NCBI GenBank assembly: GCA_004293935.1
Contig: RDZH01000011.1
Location: forward strand, 77,831 to 141,830
Direction of reading: 5' to 3'
Length of the DNA: 64,000 nucleotides
From: Alphaproteobacteria bacterium
GTDB lineage: Bacteria; Pseudomonadota; Alphaproteobacteria; Rickettsiales; UBA998
Below, piece after piece: positions 1 through 9,041 of this stretch. The notes under the pieces are model-generated. The model was not told the origin of the DNA and searched no databases. It saw nothing but the letters and a program-made list of their open reading frames with translations. The number at the start of each line of letters is the position of its first letter. Position 1 is the first letter of the stretch. A program made the translations under genes and the position numbers.

Positions 1-215
1 AGTGTCATGCTACCGCCGTTACGCACATCGACTTTCGCGCTATCTGAAACCGCCATTTCCATATCGGTTGCCGTACATTCCATCACCCCATCGCCAACAT
101 GAATACGCACATTGGCAAGAATGGGAATCATTCCACGCTTTTCTACAACGGACTGCATACGCGCCAAAACAGCAGCAAGACTTGCTCGCGCCACAATAAA
201 ATGAGGTTTAGTCAT
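1..215 (-). CDS. dnaN: DNA polymerase III beta subunit, N-terminal part (runs off the left edge)
   Basis: Minus strand from ATG at 215 reads MTKPHFIVARASLAAVLARMQSVVEKRGMIPILANVRIHVGDGVMECTATDMEMAVSDSAKV, the typical DnaN N-terminus (IPILANV, TATDMEM). Absent from the ORF track because it is truncated. Confidence 0.9.
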   Translation of the reverse strand, partial: MTKPHFIVARASLAAVLARMQSVVEKRGMIPILANVRIHVGDGVMECTATDMEMAVSDSAKVDVRNGGSMT

Positions 216-309
216 AATGTTACCCTAATCGTTGGGCTATAGTTAGACAGATTTCACGCACAACGCAACATAAATCACACAAAAACGCCTTCTTTTTCTG
301 CATATTGAT

Positions 310-418
310 GTAGAGACTTCTGCATAACCCATGAAACCAAGAAATTCGTCATTCCTGCGTAGGCAGGAATCCAGTAACAAAAGTAGTTTATGGATGCCTG
401 CCTTACGCCAAGCATGAC
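310..418. repeat. Dispersed palindromic repeat family I, copy 1
   Basis: agacttctgcataac...aaattcgtcattcctgcgtaggcaggaatccagtaa...tggatgcctgccttacgccaagcatgac; shared with copies near 28.2, 59.4 and 63.0 kb. Confidence 0.75.
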
Positions 419-426
419 AAAATGTA

Positions 427-1074
427 CTATTTTTTTACGGGGCTATTGCCTGTTTCTTGTTGCAAGGCTTGCGCTTTCGTTGCCCATGATTTCGCGGCTT
501 GCGCTGCACGTGGCTTGCGCCGCACTTGCGCCATCGTTGTTGCTTTGTTCATATTACGTTCCAACATCGCAAGACGAACAATCGAGGCAGTATCTTCTGC
601 AAGCATAGGTTGCACTGCATCATGACGTTCCACAGGCGCGACTTTGGATACATCCGATACAACATAACGATCTGGCACATAGTTGTCGCGCACACCACGT
701 ATGGAGCAATAAAGACGATGCGCATCAGCTACACCTTTCACAAACGCCGCCTGATCCTGATTCAAAATAAACGGCTCACTCATTGGGGTTTTCACCAACC
801 CTTCGGTAATCGCCCATGCAATATCGGAGCGTGCTATGGTCAAGCAGCCATCGGGAGGGGTACACGGCGTATCCGCAAACAGCATGGCATCTGGTGCTAT
901 CTTAACGCGATCATAAATATAGCGCACCCCATCAGCATAGGCAGCACAATAGGCGGAAAATTCCTCACGGGCGATTGATTGCTGTACCAATCCCCCCATA
1001 AGTTCGTCACATGTTGCCGCATGATAGGATGTATCTTCCACAAAGCGTCGCAATGCTTCATCATGATCCGCCAT
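427..1074 (-). CDS. Hypothetical protein, 215 aa, directly downstream of the RepA-like ATPase
   Basis: Long minus-strand ORF directly abutting the 587-aa ORF; no family recognised. Confidence 0.6.
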   Translation of the reverse strand: MADHDEALRRFVEDTSYHAATCDELMGGLVQQSIAREEFSAYCAAYADGVRYIYDRVKIAPDAMLFADTPCTPPDGCLTIARSDIAWAITEGLVKTPMSEPFILNQDQAAFVKGVADAHRLYCSIRGVRDNYVPDRYVVSDVSKVAPVERHDAVQPMLAEDTASIVRLAMLERNMNKATTMAQVRRKPRAAQAAKSWATKAQALQQETGNSPVKK

Positions 1075-2838
1075 TTATCCCTCCGTATGCCCTTGATTCT
1101 GAGGCTCAAGTTGCGCCTGAAATTCTGCCAATTCGAGGGCATCCAATTCTTCTTTCGTTAAATAATCGCGCCGCACACCTGATTCACCGGGCAACCAAAT
1201 TAATTCAAGATTCTTTGGATTACGGGTAAAGATACGCTCTTCGGTGATCATACCCAAGGTTGGTGGAATATTACACTTTGCAAGCCCAACAATCGTATGT
1301 TTTTCATCACGGCACATACCAATCACCACACGCGGACGGTCGATGAATACCTGCGAACCACGCAATTCATCCAACACTTCACGCGTATTTTTCGGACGTG
1401 CGCCTTTTTGCAAGTGATGCACCACGATCATGCCACATTTTTTGCTGATAGCGAATTCTTCAATCGCCTCAAAAAACTCGGATACGACATCCGCATCATT
1501 TTCATCGCCTGAGAGATATTTACGTGCAGGATCAACCACCACCAGCGATACATTAGGCATACGGCGCAAGGCTAGCAGATATTCCCCGAAGGTAATTTCC
1601 TTCTCATGGAATTCATTGCGATGAAACTGCAAGCGCAATGCCCTCCCCTCTGGATCAAATAACGCCCCACGCGCATTAATAATCGCAGGGCCATCCTCAC
1701 CTGAGAAATAGACGCATATGCCTTTACATACATCATCATTAAGCGGTTGCCCAAGCCATAGCGGGCGTTCTTCGCCATCACGCCAATCAATCGCGGCTTG
1801 CACACATAATTGATGCGCCACACTACTTTTTCCCGTTCCCCCCGGTGCTGCAAGCAAGGTCACTGCACCTCGCGGAATAAGCCCCGGGACGATAAATTCA
1901 AAGGTTTCATCCGAACCAATGCGCATCGGTCCTGTACGATCAAATAAATCTAAATCCCGCGCACATAGATTGAAAAATCGGTTATTATGTTCGATATTCC
2001 GCGTATCTTGCCCAAAATGCATATATAATGTATGCAATCGATCATAGGCTTCCCAACATTGTTCTGCATCCAACACCAGTTGAATATCTACTTGATGGTT
2101 GCGCACCACCTCGTCTGGCGTACATTCACTGATGTCTTCTGGAAAAAGCTGATCGATGGATGGGTGCAGAAACATGCCATGCAAGCATAAATAACTCATG
2201 CCCGAGAGTATATAATAGCCCCAATACGCAGGTGACGAGCTATTGACGAGATTATATAATTCCCGACAACCATCCACCACTATCATGCCTTCACGCTCTT
2301 TAGGGATGAGCATTTCTTTTGAAAAACCAAGCATTTTAATGCCTGCCCCATGATTATCGCCACGATGCACATGGCTAGCACACACGCCTTTATCATGCGG
2401 ACGGATGATTTGATCTCGCGTCAGAGTGGCAATACCAAGCGCAAAAGATGTTGCCCAAAACACACCACTGCCCACAGCGTGATAGCTACCATCAGGTTGC
2501 AACGCATGGATAATAGGATTCAGTAACGGTGTGGTATTCGGCAATGCTCCGTTACGATACAGCACGATCACTTGGTCAATCGCAGCATCTGTGTGTGCCT
2601 CATCAAACCAAAAGCACCAGCCCTCCTCCTTATTACGCCACGGATCTTGGCTAGCAATCGTATAAAAGGACATAAATCCCCCCTCAATACCAACCGCACG
2701 ATGCCCCGCCCAAATAAGAGCCAATTCTTTTTGAAGTAATGTTTTGAGTGCCTGCATAAAAACAACACAGCTTCTTAAATGAGATAATAGAGAACTATGA
2801 GTGTAGGATGTTCTAGCACGATAAGCAACCATCATCAC
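1075..2838 (-). CDS. RepA/AAA_25-like P-loop ATPase with uncharacterised N-terminal region
   Basis: Walker A LLAAPGGTGKSSVAHQL; Walker B-like VSLVVVDPARKYLSGDEND; MIVVHHLQKGA and ELRGSQVFIDRPRVVIGM as in RepA-type helicase-like ATPases. An internal start (e.g. MQALKTLL) is possible. Confidence 0.7.
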   Translation of the reverse strand: MMMVAYRARTSYTHSSLLSHLRSCVVFMQALKTLLQKELALIWAGHRAVGIEGGFMSFYTIASQDPWRNKEEGWCFWFDEAHTDAAIDQVIVLYRNGALPNTTPLLNPIIHALQPDGSYHAVGSGVFWATSFALGIATLTRDQIIRPHDKGVCASHVHRGDNHGAGIKMLGFSKEMLIPKEREGMIVVDGCRELYNLVNSSSPAYWGYYILSGMSYLCLHGMFLHPSIDQLFPEDISECTPDEVVRNHQVDIQLVLDAEQCWEAYDRLHTLYMHFGQDTRNIEHNNRFFNLCARDLDLFDRTGPMRIGSDETFEFIVPGLIPRGAVTLLAAPGGTGKSSVAHQLCVQAAIDWRDGEERPLWLGQPLNDDVCKGICVYFSGEDGPAIINARGALFDPEGRALRLQFHRNEFHEKEITFGEYLLALRRMPNVSLVVVDPARKYLSGDENDADVVSEFFEAIEEFAISKKCGMIVVHHLQKGARPKNTREVLDELRGSQVFIDRPRVVIGMCRDEKHTIVGLAKCNIPPTLGMITEERIFTRNPKNLELIWLPGESGVRRDYLTKEELDALELAEFQAQLEPQNQGHTEG

Positions 2839-2954
2839 TTTTTTGCACAGAACATTGCTTTAATCATCAAAAGATGATACCAAATTCACATAAAAAATGA
2901 CTTCACGTGTGATTTCGCTTGATTCTCTCATGCACTATAGTACATAGTACGCAT

Positions 2955-3040
2955 GATCGATGGCGGGCGAACGCGTCGTTTACTTGGTCAGGTCTGAGAG
3001 GAAGCAGCCACAATGGCATCCGTTCGGGTCGCCATCGGTC
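2955..3040 (+). ncRNA. ffs: Signal recognition particle RNA (4.5S-like), core
   Basis: Contains ggtcaggtctgagaggaagcagcc (SRP helix 8 signature with a GAGA tetraloop); flanks cgatggcgggcgaacg / cgttcgggtcgccatcg pair to close a long hairpin. Exact ends uncertain. Confidence 0.85.
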
Positions 3041-3707
3041 ACTTTGCACCGTGCAGCATATCGCACGCACCATCCCCCAAAGATTCCGTGATAAACTGTT
3101 CCCCTTGGCGCGTGATACGTAGCATCTTTTTCTTCTCATCATGCATTCCACCAAGCATCATCACCAGCACACCGCCCTCATTTAGTTGTTCAAGCCAACA
3201 TGACGGCACATGCGGGGATGCCGCCGTTGCCACAAGTCGATCATAGGGCGCGCCATCCTTCCAGCCGTGATACCCATCGCCTACCAAAAACACAATATTG
3301 TTGCGTTGCAGCGCGACACATTGCTGCAATGCTTCATCGCGCACATCCCGTATGCGCTCAATCGTATAAACGCGACGCACCAGACACGAAAGCAACGCTG
3401 CCATATAGCCTGAACCCGTGCCAATTTCTAACACCGTATGGCGTTCTTCCACCTGCAATGCCTCAATCATGTGCAGAATCACCGAAGGTGGCTCTAGCGT
3501 TTGCCCTCCTGCAATCGTAATCGACTGTTCCGCATAGGCATCACGCCGAAACATACGTGGCACAAATAAGGCACGAGGAATGGTTTCCAACGCATAAAGC
3601 AGCTCGGGACGTTTCGCAAATCTGCCACGCACACGCATCAGAAACTGTATATGCGCATAGGCATTATTCGCCTCATCATCATTCCATTGGTGATAGTCTT
3701 CATTCAT
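3039..3707 (-). CDS. pcm: Protein-L-isoaspartate O-methyltransferase
   Basis: FAKRPELLYALETIPRALFVP...SITIAGGQTLEPPSVILHMIEALQ...VLEIGTGSGYMAALLS...YDRLVATAAS typical of PCMT. Confidence 0.88.
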   Translation of the reverse strand: MNEDYHQWNDDEANNAYAHIQFLMRVRGRFAKRPELLYALETIPRALFVPRMFRRDAYAEQSITIAGGQTLEPPSVILHMIEALQVEERHTVLEIGTGSGYMAALLSCLVRRVYTIERIRDVRDEALQQCVALQRNNIVFLVGDGYHGWKDGAPYDRLVATAASPHVPSCWLEQLNEGGVLVMMLGGMHDEKKKMLRITRQGEQFITESLGDGACDMLHGAK

Positions 3708-3783
3708 GGGATGCTATTATGACGGATTATAACTTCTTAAGCAATCATCTTTCGGGGCATAGGATAAAAAAGACAAAAAAAGA

Positions 3784-3812
3784 TTGACAGCCCTCTAATA
3801 AACATTTATATA
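3784..3812 (+). promoter_or_regulatory. Candidate sigma70-type promoter TTGACA-N17-TATATA
   Basis: ttgaca at 3784-3789, 17-bp spacer, tatata at 3807-3812. Confidence 0.5.
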
Positions 3813-3926
3813 TCAATTGTTCCTTTGTTTACGCTTCTTTTTTAGAAAGCACCTTATTTATTTATAGAAAGCATTTTCTAAAAGAAGCGTTTGCTTTGGG
3901 ACAGTACTTTTATCTGGATCAAAACC

Positions 3927-4160
3927 ATGCAAAAACTTCCCCAAGACCAATCCTTTGAAAAAGAGTCCTTTACTCTTGTTGGTATTCCAGCAGAAATGCC
4001 TGCGATTCCCGAAGGAACAAGTTTGGTTTGTTACTCTCAGCGGTCGTCTGGACGTAACTATTTCGTGTGCGAAACCGTGGACGATGTCCAGCTTTTCATT
4101 ATCGGTCTCAAGACTGGCAATATAAAAGCGATCGCGTGGTACATCGCCAATCTTGGTTAA
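3927..4160 (+). CDS. Hypothetical protein, 77 aa
   Basis: ORF MQKLPQDQSFEKESFTLVGIPAEM...; preceded by a promoter-like sequence and followed by a + strand terminator. An antisense ORF (3858..4289) competes. Confidence 0.45.
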   Translation: MQKLPQDQSFEKESFTLVGIPAEMPAIPEGTSLVCYSQRSSGRNYFVCETVDDVQLFIIGLKTGNIKAIAWYIANLG

Positions 4161-4183
4161 AAAATAAAACGTAACCGTTTTTT

Positions 4184-4211
4184 CCTCCGCACTTCGGTGT
4201 GGGGGTTTTTT
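4184..4211 (+). terminator. Rho-independent terminator
   Basis: cctccgcac-ttcg-gtgtggggg-tttttt: 9-bp stem (with G-U pairs), UUCG loop, T6 tract. Confidence 0.75.
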
Positions 4212-4420
4212 ATGTCTTGCTTCAGACCCCTTCGGACGGCACAGTGATAACTCACGAATAACACTAATGTGGCGATTCCAACCAACCAAGGCAGCGGGGC
4301 ATTTATTGCCTTGTCATGATCGTGCCGTGTATGTGCCACAAAAGGCACAAAATGCCGTGATTTTGCCCTAGTGCTATGATGCGATTTTTCTCTGCATCCC
4401 GCAGAAACATTGGGATTTAA

Positions 4421-4496
4421 TGGCAGGGGCGACAGGATTTGAACCTGCGACCTACGGTTTTGGAGACCGTCGCTCTACCAACTGAGCTACACCCCT
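4421..4496 (-). tRNA. tRNA-Trp (anticodon CCA)
   Basis: Reverse complement AGGGGTGTAGCTCAGTTGGTAGAGCGACGGTCTCCAAAACCGTAGGTCGCAGGTTCAAATCCTGTCGCCCCTGCCA; cloverleaf, CCA anticodon, encoded 3' CCA. Confidence 0.96.
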
Positions 4497-4705
4497 ATCT
4501 TCATGCAGTACTTATGTGCTATTTTCAGCGCACGAACACTCGATAAAAAAATCGACAATCGAATTCACTGAGCGCAACTAAGCATTAGAAGAATCATCTA
4601 TATCAGAATCTTTTCAAAAAATCTAGTCCTTCATGTGCATGATTGGTATATTTTTTAATCTATGATTTTTATCGTGATGCGTAGCATGTGGATCATGATG
4701 ATGAT

Positions 4706-4770
4706 CTATAGTCGTTTGATAAAAATGCCCCATTTTTATGGCAAAAAACGACTCTACCGCTATGATTTAT
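4706..4770. repeat. Dispersed repeat family II, copy (TATAGTCGTTTGA...CTATGATTTA)
   Basis: ctatagtcgtttgataaaaatgccccatttttatggcaaaaaacgactctaccgctatgattta resembles 38068-38133. Confidence 0.55.
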
Positions 4771-4842
4771 CGGGCATATCCAACTATGCGGTGTTTTATG
4801 TTTGCCTATTCAATATTCAATTACAGGCTTTGCCTTGCAAAC

Positions 4843-5252
4843 CCACCAAACAACGAATATCCTAGGATATCCGTTGCTTGATCGATTAGTGCAGTATGAT
4901 CAGGGGATCATACGTAAGGTTAATTAGAGGGAGGCTCTTGTATAACGCGAACACTCCAATTACCACCACCTTCGTTGACAACGCGTGCAATACCGCCAGC
5001 ATTGTTGATTCGATTGCGTTCTTTAATTGCGTCGCCCTGTGTCATGAGAAAAAACCTCAGAAAAATAAAAAGTGAGCATGTTGCTTTAATCTTTTATCGT
5101 CATACGGCAACAAAAAGTTACAATCCGTGCGATTAAAAGATGAAGTACTCTTATAATATACACCGCAAATAAATATATTGCAACCAAAAACTGCATCTTT
5201 TGTTAAAAAGAATAAAAATAATGAGCATCATGTGAAGGTGAGTACGCTACAA
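4843..5252. repeat. Tandem duplication unit A (410 bp)
   Basis: Starts ccaccaaacaacgaatatcctaggatatccgttgcttgatcgattag; the same sequence recurs 410 bp downstream, with similarity continuing through ORF and leader. Confidence 0.85.
4920..5045 (-). CDS. Small protein, 41 aa (paralogue of 5331..5459)
   Basis: MTQGDAIKERNRINNAGGIARVVNEGGGNWSVRVIQEPPSN; SD-like tgaggt upstream; matches the 42-aa ORF of unit B (MT..ERNRI..AGG.A..V...W.V.V...PPS). Below the ORF-track size cut-off. Confidence 0.6.
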   Translation of the reverse strand: MTQGDAIKERNRINNAGGIARVVNEGGGNWSVRVIQEPPSN

Positions 5253-5662
5253 CCACCAAACAACGAATATCCTAGGATATCCGTTGCTTGATCGATTAGC
5301 GTGGTATGATCAGGGGATCATACGCAAAAGTTACTTAGAGGGTGGCGTTTTAGAAACGCTCACGGTCCAAGTTTGTGCCTGTCTATCGTACACCATGTCT
5401 GCTTTTCCTCCCGCCCAAATGATTCGGTTACGTTCGGCTTGCGCTTCATCTTTAGTCATAAAAACCTCAGAAAAATACAAAAGTGAGCATGTTGCTTTAA
5501 TCTTTATATCGTCATACGGCAGCAAAAAAGCTACAATCCGTGCAATAAAAAGATGAAGGTATCCCTATCATATACACCATAGATAAACATATTTCAACCA
5601 AAAACCGCATCTTTTGTTAAAATAAAAGCACGAACCATCCTATGAAGGTGAGAACGCTCCCC
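5253..5662. repeat. Tandem duplication unit B (410 bp)
   Basis: Diverged second copy of 4843-5252. Confidence 0.85.
5331..5459 (-). CDS. Small protein, 42 aa (paralogue of 4920..5045)
   Basis: MTKDEAQAERNRIIWAGGKADMVYDRQAQTWTVSVSKTPPSK; start trimmed from the 64-aa track ORF using the conserved start and tgaggt SD. Confidence 0.6.
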   Translation of the reverse strand: MTKDEAQAERNRIIWAGGKADMVYDRQAQTWTVSVSKTPPSK

Positions 5663-5665
5663 CCC

Positions 5666-6172
5666 CTATTCCTTCAATTCAAAAACTTCATCTGCTCCAA
5701 TACCCCATATATACGGCTTATGCACCCAGCCTTCGAAGGATTCTCCTTTATGGGGCGCACGCACTAAACACCATTCCCGTTGGCATGAGATAGGTATCAC
5801 CACCACCATTTGCATGAGTTTTGCCACCACAGACGCATCATGGTCGGGATGATGATGCATCAACACATGATGATGCGTAATCATCGCCGTGCGTACCGAA
5901 CTCAATAAACGCGCATAAACCCAGCCTTCTGCTCCCTCGGGATCGCGCACCAGCATCCAGCCCATATGCTCACGCAGTGCCATCATCGGAATGCCTCGCA
6001 CTGTGTATGTCCAAAGAATCGGGAACATTTTGCCCGGCCCAACGCGCATTTGCACTTTATTCGCTCGCAGCGACATGGCACGCGGAAAAATTTGCTGCTC
6101 TTGGGCGCGGGGGGCTGAGCTGATTCCCATCAGTAGCAGCAACAACACTGCAACGATCATGGTATATTTCAT
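5666..6172 (-). CDS. Secreted SH3-domain protein
   Basis: Signal peptide MKYTMIVAVLLLLLMGISSAPRAQ; two SH3b-like segments (RANKVQMRVGPGKMFPILWTY...GWVYARLLS; EWCLVRAP...GWVHKPYIWG). Start trimmed to MKYTM. Confidence 0.75.
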   Translation of the reverse strand: MKYTMIVAVLLLLLMGISSAPRAQEQQIFPRAMSLRANKVQMRVGPGKMFPILWTYTVRGIPMMALREHMGWMLVRDPEGAEGWVYARLLSSVRTAMITHHHVLMHHHPDHDASVVAKLMQMVVVIPISCQREWCLVRAPHKGESFEGWVHKPYIWGIGADEVFELKE

Positions 6173-6182
6173 GGGGCATCTC

Positions 6183-7571
6183 TTAAAAATAATGATCCGC
6201 AGGGGAAAAATAGCGTTCCAAATGTTTAATGGAATCCGCCATAGAGACAATAATCACATCATCATGCACGTGCAGAATATCCTGTTCTGTTGGTAAAATG
6301 AGGCGATTATTACGCAAAATCGCGCCCAAATGCATGGTTTTAGGAAGATTCAGACTTCCCATCACCTTGCCCGCCAACTGCGAATGTTGCTGCAACTCTG
6401 CTTCGATAATCTCCGCCACACCCCCCATCACGGAATAAACCCCATTAATTTTCCCACGACGAATATGACGAAGAATACTAGACACAGTCGTTTCCCTTGG
6501 ATTAACAACCACATCAATATCCAAATCTTGCACCATCGGAATATAATCGCTATTATTCACCAACGTAATAGCACGACGACATCCCAGCTTCTTTGCCAAT
6601 AAGGATGCAAGGATATTCACCTTATCATCATTGGTCACCGCAACCAACGTATCCGCCACCTCAATATCGCACTCCGAAAGAATCTCTTTATCAAAGCCAC
6701 TGCCATGAATCACATCAGTACGCTTCAATTTATGGGCAATATATTCAGCGCGATCACGATTCAACTCAATCAAGGTAGCGCGCACCTGCGCATCTTGTTC
6801 TTCAATCTTCTGTGCAACATGCAAGCCGATATTGCCCCCGCCTAAAATAACCAAACGGCGCGCTTCTTTTTCATGATGCCCAAACAATGCGAGGGTGCGA
6901 TCCAAGGTGCGTTGCTCCGTGACCACATAAACGACATCATGCTCGCTAAGCATCTGTAATTTTGTTGGAATACGGAATTTTCCTTGCTGCACCAACCCCA
7001 ATAACGCCACTTGATTTTTCACCAACCGTTCTTGCACTAATTTGATCGGCAAATTACTTAAAGGGCAACCTTCTTCGCATTTAATGGTCAGCATCTGCGC
7101 TTCACCATCCCCAAAAGGCACGGCATCCAGCGCACCCGGAACATGCAAACGACGTATAATCGCTTCTGCCACCTCAAGTTCAGGGGAAATAATCGTATCA
7201 ATCGAAAGATGCTCATTGCGGTATAAATCTTTCCATACGGGCTGCAAATAATCAGGTTGACGAATACGTGCAATACGCGATGGTATCTCAAAGATCGAAC
7301 GCGCAATCTGGCAGGCAATCATATTCACTTCATCGGTGCTTGTCACCGCAATGAGCATATCGCAATTTTCTGCCCCTGCTTGCTCCAACATTGTGGGATG
7401 AGATGCCATACCATGCAGGGCGCGCACATCAAGGGTATTATTAATATCCGCGATCAAATCCGCATCTTTATCAATAACCGTGACAACATTGCCTTCATTC
7501 GCAAGTTGCTGTGCTATATTCCGCCCGACTTGCCCTGCTCCACATATGATAATATCCATTATACCCACCAC
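6183..7571 (-). CDS. trkA: Trk system potassium transporter TrkA
   Basis: MDIIICGAGQVGRNIAQQLANEGNVVTVIDKD; duplicated Rossmann fold (RRLVILGGGNIGLHVAQKIEEQ) and TrkA-C regions. Confidence 0.93.
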   Translation of the reverse strand: MVGIMDIIICGAGQVGRNIAQQLANEGNVVTVIDKDADLIADINNTLDVRALHGMASHPTMLEQAGAENCDMLIAVTSTDEVNMIACQIARSIFEIPSRIARIRQPDYLQPVWKDLYRNEHLSIDTIISPELEVAEAIIRRLHVPGALDAVPFGDGEAQMLTIKCEEGCPLSNLPIKLVQERLVKNQVALLGLVQQGKFRIPTKLQMLSEHDVVYVVTEQRTLDRTLALFGHHEKEARRLVILGGGNIGLHVAQKIEEQDAQVRATLIELNRDRAEYIAHKLKRTDVIHGSGFDKEILSECDIEVADTLVAVTNDDKVNILASLLAKKLGCRRAITLVNNSDYIPMVQDLDIDVVVNPRETTVSSILRHIRRGKINGVYSVMGGVAEIIEAELQQHSQLAGKVMGSLNLPKTMHLGAILRNNRLILPTEQDILHVHDDVIIVSMADSIKHLERYFSPADHYF

Positions 7572-7579
7572 GCATTATC

Positions 7580-7642
7580 TATAGTGCTTTTACCATCATA
7601 TAATTGCCGATTGATCGGTAATTATATGATGGAAGCACTATA
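7580..7642. repeat. Palindromic element (tatagtgctt...aagcactata)
   Basis: Arms tatagtgcttttaccatcatataatt / aattatatgatggaagcactata, inner ccgat-tg-atcgg; in the trkA-ntrX gap. Confidence 0.8.
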
Positions 7643-7646
7643 TGTT

Positions 7647-9041
7647 CTAAGCTAGAATCTTCTCGTCATTATGGATGCCAAGCAACTTTAATTTGCGATG
7701 CAATGCTGAGCGTTCCATGCCAATAAAAGAAGCTGTCTTAGAGATATTCCCACCAAAACGTGCAATTTGCGTCATGAGATATTGTTTTTCAAAAACCTCG
7801 CGTGCTTCTCGAAGGGGCATCGCCATAATGGCATTGCCGTCATCTTGCGCACTGACTGCGCCATTTTGCGCACGCAATTCAGGGGGCAACATCATCTCAT
7901 CCAACACCTGCGTTGAACGCCCTGTGGACATAATCAGCATCCACTCAATCACATTACGCAAATGACGGATGTTTCCGGGCCAATGATAGGCTTGCAACAC
8001 TGCCATAGCTTCTGCAGCAATATCACGCATCGAAATACCTGCTGATTTTGCGGATGCACGCATGAAAAACTCACATAATTCAGGTATATCTTCGCGTCGT
8101 TCACGCAATGCAGGCATATGAATCGGCACGACACTGAGGCGGTAATAGAGATCTTCGCGGAAATTGCCACGCTCCATTTCACGCTTCAAATCACGATTGG
8201 TTGCCGCAATCACACGCACATCCACCGATACACGTTTTGTCCCGCCCACACGTTCAAACGATTGTTCATGCAACGCTTTGAGGACTTTTCCTTGCGTTTC
8301 ACGCGACATATCCGCAATTTCATCAATAAAGAGCGTGCCACCATGCGCGCGTTCAAATAATCCAAGCGATTCTGCTCCACCACCGGGGCTGGTAGATTCC
8401 ATACCAAACAACTCAGCATCTACCTGTGAAGGATGCAAACTTGCGGAATTCAGCATGATGAACGGTGCTTGGTTACGTGCTGAATTTTCATGCAACAGAC
8501 GTGCCACCACTTCTTTTCCTGTGCCTTCTTCACCCGTAATCAACACACGGCTGTTGGTTGGCGCAACTTTTTCTATGATCGAACGCACCTGACAAATGGC
8601 AGGAGATTTACCAAGCAGCGTATTTTCAATCTTGCCACGCAATTTCAGCTCTTCATTTTCACGTCGAAGGCGCGAAAGCTCACTTGCCTTATTCACCGCA
8701 TGAAGCAAATGATCAGCTTCAAAGGGTTTTTCGATAAAATCAAAAGCACCCATTTTGATGGAGTTCACCGCCGTTTCAATATTACCATGACCACTAATCA
8801 TAATCACGGGTAGGCTTGGATAACGCTCTTGGCATAATTCTAATATGCCCAAACCATCCAATTCGCTGCCCTGCAACCAAATATCCAGTATCATTAAACT
8901 AGGCACACGCTCTGCAAGTGACCGTAATGCCAAATCACTATTCTTGGCGGTTCGTACAGATAATCCTTCATCGACAAGTATTTCTGAAATCAAATTACGG
9001 ATATCTGCTTCATCATCCACAACTAGGATGTCATTAAACAT
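7647..9041 (-). CDS. ntrX: Nitrogen assimilation response regulator NtrX
   Basis: REC domain DILVVDDEADIRNLISEILVDEG, AAA+ sigma54 domain GEEGTGKEVVARLLHENS, C-terminal Fis-like HTH; paired with ntrY. Confidence 0.92.
   Translation of the reverse strand: MFNDILVVDDEADIRNLISEILVDEGLSVRTAKNSDLALRSLAERVPSLMILDIWLQGSELDGLGILELCQERYPSLPVIMISGHGNIETAVNSIKMGAFDFIEKPFEADHLLHAVNKASELSRLRRENEELKLRGKIENTLLGKSPAICQVRSIIEKVAPTNSRVLITGEEGTGKEVVARLLHENSARNQAPFIMLNSASLHPSQVDAELFGMESTSPGGGAESLGLFERAHGGTLFIDEIADMSRETQGKVLKALHEQSFERVGGTKRVSVDVRVIAATNRDLKREMERGNFREDLYYRLSVVPIHMPALRERREDIPELCEFFMRASAKSAGISMRDIAAEAMAVLQAYHWPGNIRHLRNVIEWMLIMSTGRSTQVLDEMMLPPELRAQNGAVSAQDDGNAIMAMPLREAREVFEKQYLMTQIARFGGNISKTASFIGMERSALHRKLKLLGIHNDEKILA

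Noticed and set aside
2-199. Track ORF MSCYRRYAHRL... on the + strand
   Set aside because: Antisense to the clear dnaN N-terminus on the minus strand.
2903-3154. ORFs on both strands over 2903-3154
   Set aside because: They overlap the SRP RNA and show no protein-family signal.
3858-4289. 143-aa minus-strand ORF overlapping the 77-aa + ORF
   Set aside because: The promoter-like sequence and terminator both point to the + strand; kept only as a competing possibility.
4421-4496. tRNA as a possible integration site for a mobile element (repeats follow)
   Set aside because: No integrase, no duplicated tRNA 3' end seen in the window.
7647-9041. NtrX lacks the GAFTGA loop of sigma54 activators (has FGMESTSPGGG)
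   Set aside because: Loss or change of GAFTGA is, to my knowledge, typical of NtrX; not novel.
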